A DNA stretch of 12,618 nucleotides, taken from assembly GCA_910585485.1 (NCBI GenBank), contig CAJUEZ010000051.1, forward strand, positions 1 through 12,618, read 5' to 3'. The notes under the pieces were generated by a model. The model was given only the letters and a program-made list of their open reading frames with translations, was not told the origin of the DNA and searched no databases. Positions 6,004 to 12,592 of this stretch are shown here, in pieces; positions within the stretch are counted from its first letter, which is position 1; each line of letters opens with the position of its first letter. This stretch comes from an uncultured Clostridia bacterium (GTDB lineage: Bacteria; Bacillota; Clostridia; UBA1381). Both the position numbers and the translations under genes were made by a program.

Positions 6004-6634
6004 CAGAGTTCTTTTCGCGTATCAGCGCCTGAGATTTTGAATATACGCATCCGCAGTAATTCTGTCTGTATAAATTGTATATTTCAGATAATTCGCATGA
6101 GCGTTTATACCCGTTTTTCTTTTTGAAATCGGAGAATAAATAATTTACACCGTATTTTTGGGCAACATTATTCCCTATCTCATTAAGTACCTGAGCATTT
6201 TTGTGAGGACTTATTGACAGAGTGGTTGTAAAAAAGTCAAAGCCGTCTTTTCGGGCGGCTTTTGCTGTTTCTTCAATCCGCATATGGTAGCATTTAAAAC
6301 AACGCTCTCCGCCTTCGGGTATATTTTCCAACCCTTTTGACATTGTGAAAAAACGCTCGCTATCATATTTCCCCTCGATAAACGTAATTTTTTGATTAAG
6401 AGGCATTTCATTTATAAGTCGTTTCATTTCGTTAACTCTTTTTAAAAATTCTTCTTTGGGTGATATGTTCGGATTATAGTAAAAAATCGTTATATCAAAG
6501 TACCGCGAAAGATATTCAAGAACATAGCTTGAACAGGGCGCGCAGCAGCTATGCAGAAGAAGAGTTGGTCTTAGGTGATTTTTTGTTATTTCTTCAATAG
6601 TGTTATTTAGTATTATTTGATAATTTTGCTTCAT
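5987..6634 (-). CDS. queH: tRNA epoxyqueuosine reductase QueH
   Basis: This 215-residue cytosolic protein of the QueH (DUF208) family reduces epoxyqueuosine in tRNA to queuosine, the last step of Q synthesis, and is a non-homologous replacement for QueG. The N-terminal LHSCCAPCSSYVLEYL gives Cys30, Cys31 and Cys34. FYYNPNISPKEEFLKR follows. RCFKCYHMR gives Cys112 and Cys115, and QNYCGCVYS gives Cys194 and Cys196. These cysteines fit the family's metal and iron-sulfur ligands. The middle TTTLSISPHKN is also characteristic. GGGAG lies 7 bases before the ATG. The gene starts inside the end of the upstream PAP2 gene (32-bp overlap), which indicates one operon. Length is normal and all signature residues are present. 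Confidence 0.93.
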   Translation of the reverse strand: MKQNYQIILNNTIEEITKNHLRPTLLLHSCCAPCSSYVLEYLSRYFDITIFYYNPNISPKEEFLKRVNEMKRLINEMPLNQKITFIEGKYDSERFFTMSKGLENIPEGGERCFKCYHMRIEETAKAARKDGFDFFTTTLSISPHKNAQVLNEIGNNVAQKYGVNYLFSDFKKKNGYKRSCELSEIYNLYRQNYCGCVYSKSQALIREKNSVNNNV

Positions 6635-7172
6635 TAATTTTCTCCCATATTTTATTTACGATAAAAACGGCGGCAAACGCAAACAACGCTCCAAATATCA
6701 TACCGGCAATAATATCCGAAGGAAAATGCACATACAAGTACAACCTTGAAAATGAGATAAGACCGGCAAGCGCAAAGGCGACCGTCCCGATTTTTTTGTC
6801 ATACATAAACATCGCTGTAGCTGCAGAAAATGATGAGACCGCATGACCTGACGGGAAAGAAAACACACCTGACGGAGCGCCTATAAGTATGTTGCTTACG
6901 TTAAGCAATGCTCCGGGCGTATTAAATGGTCTTGCGCGGCATACTATGTTTTTTAGCAGCAGAGTGGACAAAATCAGTCCAATAACGAGCGAGACGATGA
7001 CTGAAATTCCAACTTTTCGTGATTTTCTGAATATTATAAGAATAATTGCCGCTGTAATCCATATTATTCCGCCGCTTCCCAAAAAAGTTATAATAGGCAT
7101 GACAAAATCAAGAAACGGGTTGCGTATGCCTTGTATAGCATTTAAAATAAAGAAATCTATTTGTGTAATCAT
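6603..7172 (-). CDS. PAP2-family membrane phosphatase (undecaprenyl-diphosphatase-like)
   Basis: The 189-residue protein has five or six hydrophobic segments and all three PAP2 signatures. Motif 1 is KNIVCRARP (Lys74, Arg81, Pro82). Motif 2 is FPSGHAVSS (Ser108, Gly109, His110). Motif 3 is SRLYLYVHFPSD (Ser142, Arg143, His149, Asp153), which holds the catalytic histidine. Small clostridial PAP2 proteins of this type often dephosphorylate undecaprenyl pyrophosphate or other lipid phosphates outside the membrane. The precise substrate cannot be told from sequence, so BcrC-like activity is only a likely option. AAGGTGA precedes the ATG by a short spacer. A near-consensus promoter lies upstream, and queH follows with an overlap. 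No functional link to queuosine is evident. Confidence 0.9.
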   Translation of the reverse strand: MITQIDFFILNAIQGIRNPFLDFVMPIITFLGSGGIIWITAAIILIIFRKSRKVGISVIVSLVIGLILSTLLLKNIVCRARPFNTPGALLNVSNILIGAPSGVFSFPSGHAVSSFSAATAMFMYDKKIGTVAFALAGLISFSRLYLYVHFPSDIIAGMIFGALFAFAAVFIVNKIWEKINEAKLSNNTK

Positions 7173-7198
7173 GTTATCACCTTTGCTGTTTTTTTGTG

Positions 7199-7227
7199 AT
7201 TATACCATATTTTCTTCTATTTGTAAA
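7199..7227 (-). promoter_or_regulatory. Promoter of the pap2-queH operon
   Basis: On the minus strand, TTTACA (7227-7222), a 17-bp spacer and TATAAT (7204-7199), 27 bases upstream of the ATG at 7172. The short leader leaves room only for the ribosome binding site. Confidence 0.75.
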
Positions 7228-7315
7228 CCTGCACAAATATCCGCTTGGCGCGGTGCAGATAATATTAAAATCAAATCACATCTGGTTCAATGATACTTCC
7301 TAATATAAAGAGGTT

Positions 7316-7690
7316 ATGAAAGACGCGCGGACTAATGCAATACTCGGTTATATAGATTGGCATTGTATGGAGGATATAACTGCCGCGTCGGTTGCGTAAG
7401 CTGTATTTATATCGCACTCATACGCGAGCAGGTTTTTCAAGGAAAAGACCGGAATGACTATAAAAACGTATATGGATATGCGCCTTGTGACGAATGCGAA
7501 AAATCTCATAATAGATGCGCACAAAATTACAACCGTTTTTGCAAGATGCGGTTTTAAGGATTACTATACTTTTTTACCGCGCTTTTATATTTCCGATATG
7601 GAAACGCTTAACTATACGCTGCACAAAATTGCATATACCGGCTTCTTTTGTCTTAACTGCTGTTTATTTCATCACATTTTCACCGCATAG
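7316..7690 (+). pseudogene. Remnant of an AraC/XylS-family regulator (DNA-binding domain)
   Basis: The frame beginning at ATG 7316 reads MKDARTNAILGYIDWHCMED and ITAASVA, meets TAA at 7397-7399, then continues AVFISHSYASRFFKEKTGM, TIKTYMDMRLVTNAKNLI and FARCGFKDYYTFLPRFY. This matches the AraC helix-turn-helix pair order: a first helix-turn-helix with S.SY.SR.FK...G, a linker with R...A..L, and a second with CGF.DY..F...F. Related proteins would end soon after, in a GMTP-like motif, which here is replaced by SDMETLNY. The N-terminal sensor domain is absent, a nonsense codon interrupts the first helix-turn-helix, and the linker is degraded. This is therefore a decayed gene. The intergenic stretch 7205-7826 holds nothing else recognisable apart from flanking promoters. 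Confidence 0.75.
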
Positions 7691-7721
7691 TACATATAAC
7701 TAACAAAAATATAAAATATAT

Positions 7722-7750
7722 TTGACATAATTTTAAAAATGATGTATACT
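7722..7750 (+). promoter_or_regulatory. Promoter of the SCP2-domain gene
   Basis: TTGACA (7722-7727), a 17-bp spacer and TATACT (7745-7750), 76 bases upstream of the ATG at 7827. Near consensus, suggesting strong expression. Confidence 0.75.
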
Positions 7751-7826
7751 AAGTGTAAGTTTTAGTTGAAAATATAATCAACGACAAACCGATATTTTTC
7801 AGTTTTTACGAAAGGGGATTTTTAAA

Positions 7827-8393
7827 ATGACATTTGAACAGGCATTTTTAAAAGTCAAGGAAAAATTCGACAATGCTGACGCAAGCAAAACTACTGATTT
7901 TGCTATTCAGATAACTTTAACTGATGAGGACTGCGGCGGCACATTTTATGCTGAAGTTAAAGATGGTAAACTTTCTGTTGAACCATACGATTATTATGAT
8001 AACAACACAGTTCTTAACATCTCTAAATCAGCACTTTTGGCGTTGATTGCCGGAAGAATAAGCCTTGACAAAGCTATTGCAAACGGTGATGCTTCCGTAC
8101 AGGGCGACGCTTCCAAAATTGCAGACTGGAAAGGCACAATCAAAAAAGGTGACGCTAAGAAACCTGCCGCTAAAAAGACAACTGCAAAAAAAGCACCGGC
8201 TAAGAAACCTGCCGCTAAAAAGACAACTACAAAAAAAGCGCAGACAAAAACAGCTCCGGCAAAAAAAGAAGAAGCTAAAGCAACTTCTGTAAAAGTTACC
8301 GAAACAAAGACTGCCGCTAAACCGGCAGTTTCAAAAGAAACAGCAAAGGCTTCAACTAAAACAGCAAAGGCTTCAACTAAAACAGCAAAATAA
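7827..8393 (+). CDS. SCP2 sterol-carrier-domain protein with histone-H1-like tail
   Basis: The protein has 188 residues. Residues 1-105 form an SCP2-type lipid-binding fold: an N-terminal helix (FEQAFLKVKEKF), beta strands (DFAIQITLTDEDCGGTFYAEVKDG and the following strand), a central helix (SKSALLALIAGRISL), and DKAIANGDASVQGDASKIADW. Such domains bind lipids or other hydrophobic ligands. Residues 106-188 are almost only Lys, Ala, Thr and Pro (KKPAAKKTTAKKAPAKK and similar), like histone H1 or bacterial H1-like tails, and should be disordered and strongly basic. AAAGGGG lies 9 bases before the ATG, and a good promoter is present. The gene stands alone and no transmembrane segment is seen. 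The tail could bind nucleic acid, anionic membrane or wall polymers; which one is not decidable here. Confidence 0.85.
   Translation: MTFEQAFLKVKEKFDNADASKTTDFAIQITLTDEDCGGTFYAEVKDGKLSVEPYDYYDNNTVLNISKSALLALIAGRISLDKAIANGDASVQGDASKIADWKGTIKKGDAKKPAAKKTTAKKAPAKKPAAKKTTTKKAQTKTAPAKKEEAKATSVKVTETKTAAKPAVSKETAKASTKTAKASTKTAK
8154..8243 (+). repeat. 45-bp tandem repeat, two copies, in the lysine-rich tail
   Basis: Copies at 8154-8198 and 8199-8243 encode residues 110-124 and 125-139 and differ at only a few bases near the end of the unit. Being in frame, the duplication lengthens the basic tail without breaking it. Confidence 0.85.
8346..8387 (+). repeat. 21-bp perfect tandem repeat at the 3' end of the SCP2-domain gene
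   Basis: The unit AAGGCTTCAACTAAAACAGC plus A occurs at 8346-8366 and identically at 8367-8387, encoding KASTKTA twice. Perfect identity suggests a recent slippage duplication. Confidence 0.85.
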
Positions 8394-8443
8394 AAAAGTA
8401 TACGCCGACAGATAGGTGTTTCAAGAAGTTTCTGTTAAGGAAC

Positions 8444-8516
8444 ATGAAAACTCCATAATATATTTTTTGTAATTCTATTATAGAACGTTACGAATTTATA
8501 TCATGGAGTTTTTCAT
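8444..8516. terminator. Long imperfect hairpin between convergent genes
   Basis: ATGAAAACTCCAT (8444-8456) pairs with ATGGAGTTTTTCAT (8503-8516), with one bulged base, and the pairing extends inward to about 8462 and 8497. The 34-base loop contains TTCTA/TAGAA (8473-8477 and 8481-8485). It lies between the SCP2 gene and the end of the ABC operon, which converge here, so a bidirectional terminator is one option. The long loop and lack of a clean T-run are unusual for that, and a small palindromic repeat element is the other option. The rest of 8394-8548 shows nothing. Confidence 0.4.
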
Positions 8517-8548
8517 ATATTTAATTTCTAAAATTTCAAACTGCGCTC

Positions 8549-10336
8549 CTATACCCTATATTTCTCCGACTGCTTCAAAAACATCTCTGCGTATTTGCCG
8601 TGTTTCATCATAAGTTCATCATGTGAGCCATCTTCAATTATTTCACCATTTTCAAGCATAATTATCCTGTCTGCCATGCAAGTTGTGGACAAACGATGCG
8701 ATATGAATATAACAGTCTTATGCTCCGACAGTGTCATCATTGTCTGATTGAGATTATACTCGCTTATCGGATCAAGCGCGCTTGAAGGCTCATCCAGAAT
8801 CACGCACGCGCACTGCTTTGCAAAAATACGCGCTATCGCAATTTTTTGTTCCTCTCCGCCTGACAGATTTATTCCGTCCTTAGAAAATTCGCGCGTGAGC
8901 GGGGTCATAATACCCTTTTCAAGCGACTTAAGTTTATTTGTAAAACCACTGTTAACAAGCGCTTGTTCAATGTCCGCATATCTATCCTCGCTTACAAAAT
9001 TCATTTCTACATTCTCTGCTATAGTACCCGCAAAAACCTTGTAATCCTGAAATACCGACCCGAAGCAGGCTCTGTAGCTGTCGGTTGCAAAATCTTTTAT
9101 ATTTGTACCATCCATTGTGATTTCGCCCTCACTTACGTCATAAAGACGCATCAGAAGCTTTACAAGTGTGGACTTACCCGCGCCGTTATAGCCTACTATC
9201 GCGATTTTCTCATACGGCTTTATATCAAGATTTATATTCCTAAGACTGCAGCTGTCAGAACCTTCGTATTTAAACGATACATTCTTCATTGAAATGAGCG
9301 TCGGCTTATTTGGCGCATCAAGTCCTGTCTGACACTCAATCTTCGGCTCATATGCAAGAAATTCGCGGAAGTTGTCAACATACAGGCTTTGCTCTCCCAT
9401 ATCGGTCAGTACGTTTATGAATTCACCTGCGCGGTAAGCAAACTTCCAGACTGCGCTAATAAGCGCCGCCAAATCACCGAATTTAAGCGTCTTTTTGACG
9501 ATAGTCTTAAAGCAAAGGTAAAGATATATTAAAAAGTCAAGGAAACCGCCTGTTGACAGCTCAGAGATAACCCAATAAACCGTGATTTTTCTGCCTGCCT
9601 CATCGTTGATTTTCCATATACGTGACATTGTATCCTTAAGACGTTTAAACAGAGTTTTGTGTATATCGGAAAGACGTATTTCCTTTGCGTAGTCCGCAAG
9701 ATAGAACACGCGTGAAATGTAGTCGCGCTCGCGCTCGTGCGGTTTCGCCTCGACGTGCATTTTATATCGTCTTTTAACTATCAGTGAGTTAAATACGAGC
9801 CTTATGATAATCGCGGTAAAGGCGAACAGCATTAAAAATCCGTCCGTAACGAGCATAAACCCGCCGAGAAATATAATGTCCGCCAATCTTGCGGCAAACA
9901 CGCACCACGAATAATACATTTCACTTATTTTTTCGTCAGCCTGAGATGACGCCCAAACAAAATCCGTATAGAATTTAGGAGTTTCGTAATATACCAGGTC
10001 CATTCTGCGTGCCTTTTCAAATATCAGCTTTTTCATACCCGCCTTGAGCTTAATCCAGCCCGTAGCACTCAGATATTCCGCGCACAGCGCGCCCAACATA
10101 TGGCGCACAATCATTGCAAGACTGACAAAAACGAGAAATATTAAAATATCCTTAAATGTTTTGCCCTCTGAAAGACCGTTGAATATGTATTTTATTGAAT
10201 ATGCGCCTGTCAGCATATCAATGAATGACACATATATGCAGAACAGAAAGTTCATTATAAAATATGCGGGAGCGAATTTCAGAAAATACTTCATCATAAG
10301 CAGATGATTTGATACAACGTGTAAAAATTTTTTCAT
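8549..10336 (-). CDS. ABC exporter half-transporter, second gene (membrane and ATPase domains fused)
   Basis: The protein has 595 residues, with an N-terminal exporter-type membrane domain (about 1-320, several hydrophobic helices) followed by an ATPase domain (about 345-595). The ATPase has Walker A GYNGAGKST (Gly382-Thr390), Q-loop Gln430 (SVFQDYK), signature LSGGE (491-495), Walker B VILDE with Glu516, and switch His547 (FISHRLS). A conserved cytoplasmic stretch, DYAKEIRL (215-222), is shared with its partner. No C39 peptidase domain is present, so it should not process leader peptides. Its ATG overlaps the upstream stop by one base (TAATG), pointing to translational coupling and a heterodimer. 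Substrate is unknown; peptide, lipid or drug export are all possible. Confidence 0.92.
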   Translation of the reverse strand: MKKFLHVVSNHLLMMKYFLKFAPAYFIMNFLFCIYVSFIDMLTGAYSIKYIFNGLSEGKTFKDILIFLVFVSLAMIVRHMLGALCAEYLSATGWIKLKAGMKKLIFEKARRMDLVYYETPKFYTDFVWASSQADEKISEMYYSWCVFAARLADIIFLGGFMLVTDGFLMLFAFTAIIIRLVFNSLIVKRRYKMHVEAKPHERERDYISRVFYLADYAKEIRLSDIHKTLFKRLKDTMSRIWKINDEAGRKITVYWVISELSTGGFLDFLIYLYLCFKTIVKKTLKFGDLAALISAVWKFAYRAGEFINVLTDMGEQSLYVDNFREFLAYEPKIECQTGLDAPNKPTLISMKNVSFKYEGSDSCSLRNINLDIKPYEKIAIVGYNGAGKSTLVKLLMRLYDVSEGEITMDGTNIKDFATDSYRACFGSVFQDYKVFAGTIAENVEMNFVSEDRYADIEQALVNSGFTNKLKSLEKGIMTPLTREFSKDGINLSGGEEQKIAIARIFAKQCACVILDEPSSALDPISEYNLNQTMMTLSEHKTVIFISHRLSTTCMADRIIMLENGEIIEDGSHDELMMKHGKYAEMFLKQSEKYRV

Positions 10337-12132
10337 TATTCCTGCGCCTCGCTTTCTCTGTACTGCTTTGCCTGCATTTCAAACATTTCGGCATACCTTC
10401 CGCCTTTTTCCATAAGTTCGCTGTGCGTACCCTGCTCGATGATTTCGCCCTGCTCCAAAAGGTAAATAATGTCGGCATTTACGGCTGACGAAAGCCTGTG
10501 TGATATAAACATCACGGTCTTGTCGGCGCAAGCCTTCATCATATTTTCAAACATTTCATATTCGCTTATCGGGTCAAGCGCGCTTGAAGGCTCGTCCAAT
10601 ATTGCTATTGAGGACTGCTTTGCGAATACGCGCGCCACGGCGATTTTCTGAAACTCACCGCCGGAAAGAATTGTGCCTTCATCGTCAAATTCACGCATAA
10701 GCTGTGTTTTCATACCGCGCGGAAGTGTATTAACCTTGTCCATAAGACCGCTCGCCGTTACAGCGTCGCGCGCGATTTTTTCGTCGTCAGCATTTTGCGT
10801 TGGGTGAAGCAGGACATTTTCTTCTATATCCGATGCGAATATTTTAAAGTCCTGAAAAATTGTTCCGAAGCTGTGACGGTAATCGGAAAGCTTGTAGTCT
10901 TTGATATTAATACCGTCAAGAAGTATTTCGCCGTCCGTAACGTCATAAAGACGCATAATGAGTTTAACGAGCGTGGATTTGCCCGCGCCGTTATGACCGA
11001 CAAATGCAATCTTTTGTCCTTCTGGAATGTCAAGGCTTATGTTTTTAAGAGTGGGCTTTGTCTGTCCGTCGTATGTAAACGATACGTTTTTAAGAGTTAA
11101 GCTGTGTTTTTTGTTTTGCGGGATTATACCGTTTTCGTTTTCTGTGATTTTCGGCTTGTATTCAAAGAATGTTTTTAGGTTTTCAATGTATAAGCCGTTT
11201 TCTATGAAGTCCGACATATTCCATGAAAGGGAGTATACATTTGACTGTAAAACAGTTGCCGCATTAAGAATTGTAACAACATCGCTGAGGTTGTATGCGT
11301 GCTGCTCGATGTACCTGAATACTATGATTCCCTGTGCGACGAGATATGTTCCGAAGCTCATAAACAGTTCTCGGGAAACTCTCAGCCATGCTTCAATGCC
11401 ATAATAATGGCGGGTGGTTTTAAGAGCCTGTTTTACCGATTTGTCAAACTGATTTAAAAGCGGGAAAAATATTTTTCCCAGACGCATTTCCTTTGCGTAG
11501 TCCTGTAAAAATACTGTTCTTTTTATATAATCCTGCGCGCGTGTCTGCGGAGTTGTATCAACCATACAGTCATATTTCAGCTTGGAACGCTTTTTATCTA
11601 TCATTATTGAGCAGACTGCGCAGACTAAGACTATCGGGATTACAATAGGCTCCCATGCGGCAATTACAAATATACTGATTATAGCGGATATAAGAATACT
11701 GAACATACGTCCGCAGTTTTCAAGGATTTTCATTCCGCGCTGTAAAATTTCCGAGCTTGCACGGGTGTACTTGTCATAAAATTCGGGGTTTTCATAACAG
11801 CTAAGGTCACATTCAACGGCTTTTTCATACATCTTTTGAAGAAGCATTTCGTCTATTTTCAGCTTAACCTTGCGTCTGTACCAATTCCAATGCCATGCTG
11901 AAAATGCTCCTGTTCCTACGCCGTAAGCCAAAACAAGAAAAAGAAGCATTGCAACCTTTGAAAAATCTGTTCCGTTTTCTATAGCCTTCACGATAAATCT
12001 AAGAAGAAATACCGAATAAAACAGTTCGCTTGTCCTATGAATAAGCCAATGAAGCGTTTCGCATATTACGCCCCACGGACACGCCTTCCATATAAGCCGA
12101 AGCATATAGAAATTATTTTTGAAACTTTTCAT
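10336..12132 (-). CDS. ABC exporter half-transporter, first gene (membrane and ATPase domains fused)
   Basis: The protein has 598 residues, with a membrane domain (about 1-320) followed by an ATPase domain (about 343-598). The ATPase has Walker A GHNGAGKST (Gly379-Thr387), Q-loop Gln427 (TIFQDFK), signature LSGGE (489-493), Walker B AILDE with Glu514, and switch His545 (FISHRLS). The motif style (LSGGE.QKIA.AR) and the DYAKEMRL stretch resemble NisT/SpaT-like exporters without a peptidase domain. AAGGGGGG lies 6 bases before the ATG, so the start is firm. It is the first gene of a two-gene operon and pairs with the next gene through a TAATG overlap. Its leader carries an intrinsic terminator, an alternative antiterminator and a possible leader ORF that ends in ATGA over this start codon, so expression is probably inducible by attenuation. 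Confidence 0.92.
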   Translation of the reverse strand: MKSFKNNFYMLRLIWKACPWGVICETLHWLIHRTSELFYSVFLLRFIVKAIENGTDFSKVAMLLFLVLAYGVGTGAFSAWHWNWYRRKVKLKIDEMLLQKMYEKAVECDLSCYENPEFYDKYTRASSEILQRGMKILENCGRMFSILISAIISIFVIAAWEPIVIPIVLVCAVCSIMIDKKRSKLKYDCMVDTTPQTRAQDYIKRTVFLQDYAKEMRLGKIFFPLLNQFDKSVKQALKTTRHYYGIEAWLRVSRELFMSFGTYLVAQGIIVFRYIEQHAYNLSDVVTILNAATVLQSNVYSLSWNMSDFIENGLYIENLKTFFEYKPKITENENGIIPQNKKHSLTLKNVSFTYDGQTKPTLKNISLDIPEGQKIAFVGHNGAGKSTLVKLIMRLYDVTDGEILLDGINIKDYKLSDYRHSFGTIFQDFKIFASDIEENVLLHPTQNADDEKIARDAVTASGLMDKVNTLPRGMKTQLMREFDDEGTILSGGEFQKIAVARVFAKQSSIAILDEPSSALDPISEYEMFENMMKACADKTVMFISHRLSSAVNADIIYLLEQGEIIEQGTHSELMEKGGRYAEMFEMQAKQYRESEAQE

Positions 12133-12224
12133 ATCGTACCCCCCTTATAATAAAAATTAATAAGAAAAAAAGTGCGCTGCCAAAGCAACGCACAAAAAAC
12201 ACATTGCTCTGATTGCTGCGACAC
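12129..12224 (-). CDS. Possible 31-residue leader peptide of the ABC operon
   Basis: A GTG-initiated frame at 12224 follows GGAG by 4 bases (a slightly short spacing). It reads MSQQSEQCVFCALLWQRTFF and then LINFYYKGGTI. Its TGA overlaps the ABC start as ATGA, so a ribosome finishing it would be placed on the exporter gene. The terminator hairpin and its T-run lie wholly inside this frame (codons 11-20). The layout resembles leader ORFs of ribosome-monitoring attenuators such as bmrB of Bacillus subtilis, with no sequence similarity claimed. The ORF is short and could be open by chance; the GTG start and weak ribosome binding site keep confidence modest. Confidence 0.4.
   Translation of the reverse strand: MSQQSEQCVFCALLWQRTFFLINFYYKGGTI
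12165..12193 (-). terminator. Intrinsic terminator (attenuator) in the ABC operon leader
   Basis: On the minus strand GTGCGTTGC (12193-12185), loop TTTG, then GCAGCGCAC (12180-12172) forms a 9-bp stem with one G-U pair, followed by seven T residues (12171-12165). It ends 33 bases before the ABC ATG and has no minus-strand gene before it in the window, so it acts on the operon's own leader RNA. Confidence 0.85.
12181..12211 (-). promoter_or_regulatory. Predicted antiterminator stem in the ABC operon leader
   Basis: CAGAGCAA (12211-12204) can pair with TTGCTTTG (12188-12181) over 8 bp with one G-U pair. The second arm uses four bases of the terminator's 5' arm and its whole loop, so this stem and the terminator cannot form together. 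This is the defining property of an attenuator switch. Confidence 0.6.
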
Positions 12225-12239
12225 AACTCTCCAAAATAC

Positions 12240-12287
12240 AAATGGGAAATAGAGAATGTATTTTTATACTAAATAACATTCCCATTT
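12240..12287 (-). promoter_or_regulatory. Large 5' hairpin of the ABC operon leader
   Basis: AAATGGG (minus strand, 12287-12281) pairs with CCCATTT (12246-12240). Inside it, GAATGT and ACATTC plus flanking A/T bases form a second stem. It lies between the promoter and the attenuator. Its role is unknown: RNA stabilisation, protein binding or part of a sensor are possible. Confidence 0.5.
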
Positions 12288-12317
12288 ATACTTTTTTATA
12301 AAGTTATGCCGCAACTA

Positions 12318-12347
12318 TATTTTGCCATATTTTCGAGTCTTTGTCAA
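12318..12347 (-). promoter_or_regulatory. Likely promoter of the ABC exporter operon
   Basis: On the minus strand, TTGACA (12347-12342) is followed after about 17-18 bases by CAAAAT/AAAATA. The -35 is consensus and the -10 is weak. This would give a leader of roughly 180 bases before the first ABC gene. Confidence 0.5.
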
Positions 12348-12393
12348 GGGATAATTAAGATATATTATAGGATGATTTGAGGAAAGAAAAGTC

Positions 12394-12422
12394 TTGACTT
12401 TACAGAAAGGATATGTTATAAT
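12394..12422 (+). promoter_or_regulatory. Promoter of tRNA-Leu
   Basis: TTGACT (12394-12399), a 17-bp spacer and TATAAT (12417-12422), 23 bases before the tRNA 5' end. It diverges from the ABC operon promoter. Confidence 0.8.
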
Positions 12423-12445
12423 TCAATTTGTTGTTAATACAATAT

Positions 12446-12534
12446 GCCGATGTGGCGGAATTGGCAGACGCCCGGGACTTAAAATCCCGTGGGAAGAAAT
12501 TCCCGTACCGGTTCGACCCCGGTCATCGGCACCA
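12446..12534 (+). tRNA. tRNA-Leu (anticodon UAA)
   Basis: An 89-base class II tRNA with encoded CCA. The acceptor stem GCCGATG pairs with CATCGGC. The anticodon stem CGGGA/TCCCG encloses loop CTTAAAA with anticodon TAA (12480-12482). A long variable arm (TGGGAAGAAATTCCCG) and T-arm sequence GGTTCGACCCC follow. All pairing is canonical. Confidence 0.97.
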
Positions 12535-12560
12535 AGTTATGACCACTCGGTCATACAAAA

Positions 12561-12592
12561 AAAGCTTGAAACTCAACGTTTCAAGCTTTTTT
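12561..12592 (+). terminator. Intrinsic terminator downstream of tRNA-Leu
   Basis: AAAGCTTGAAAC (12561-12572), loop TCAAC, GTTTCAAGCTTT (12578-12589) and a T-run to 12592. The A-run on the left would let it act on the minus strand too. A smaller hairpin, TGACC/GGTCA (12540-12553), precedes it. Confidence 0.85.

Noticed and set aside
7357..7557. A 66-codon plus-strand ORF and a 62-codon ORF at 7515-7703
   Set aside because: They are out-of-frame readings of the AraC-type remnant, which alone gives recognisable motifs.
8154..8387. CRISPR-like array
   Set aside because: The repeats are contiguous, in-frame coding duplications without spacers.
8748..9292. Plus-strand ORFs antisense to the ABC genes, also near 10469-11404
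   Set aside because: They are shadow frames of well-supported ABC genes, with no ribosome binding sites or motifs.
10336..12132. Peptidase-containing (C39) bacteriocin exporter
   Set aside because: The protein starts directly with the membrane domain; no N-terminal cysteine protease domain is present.
12133..12240. T-box or known riboswitch in the ABC leader
   Set aside because: No T-box core motif or specifier-loop layout is visible, and no known riboswitch consensus was recognised.
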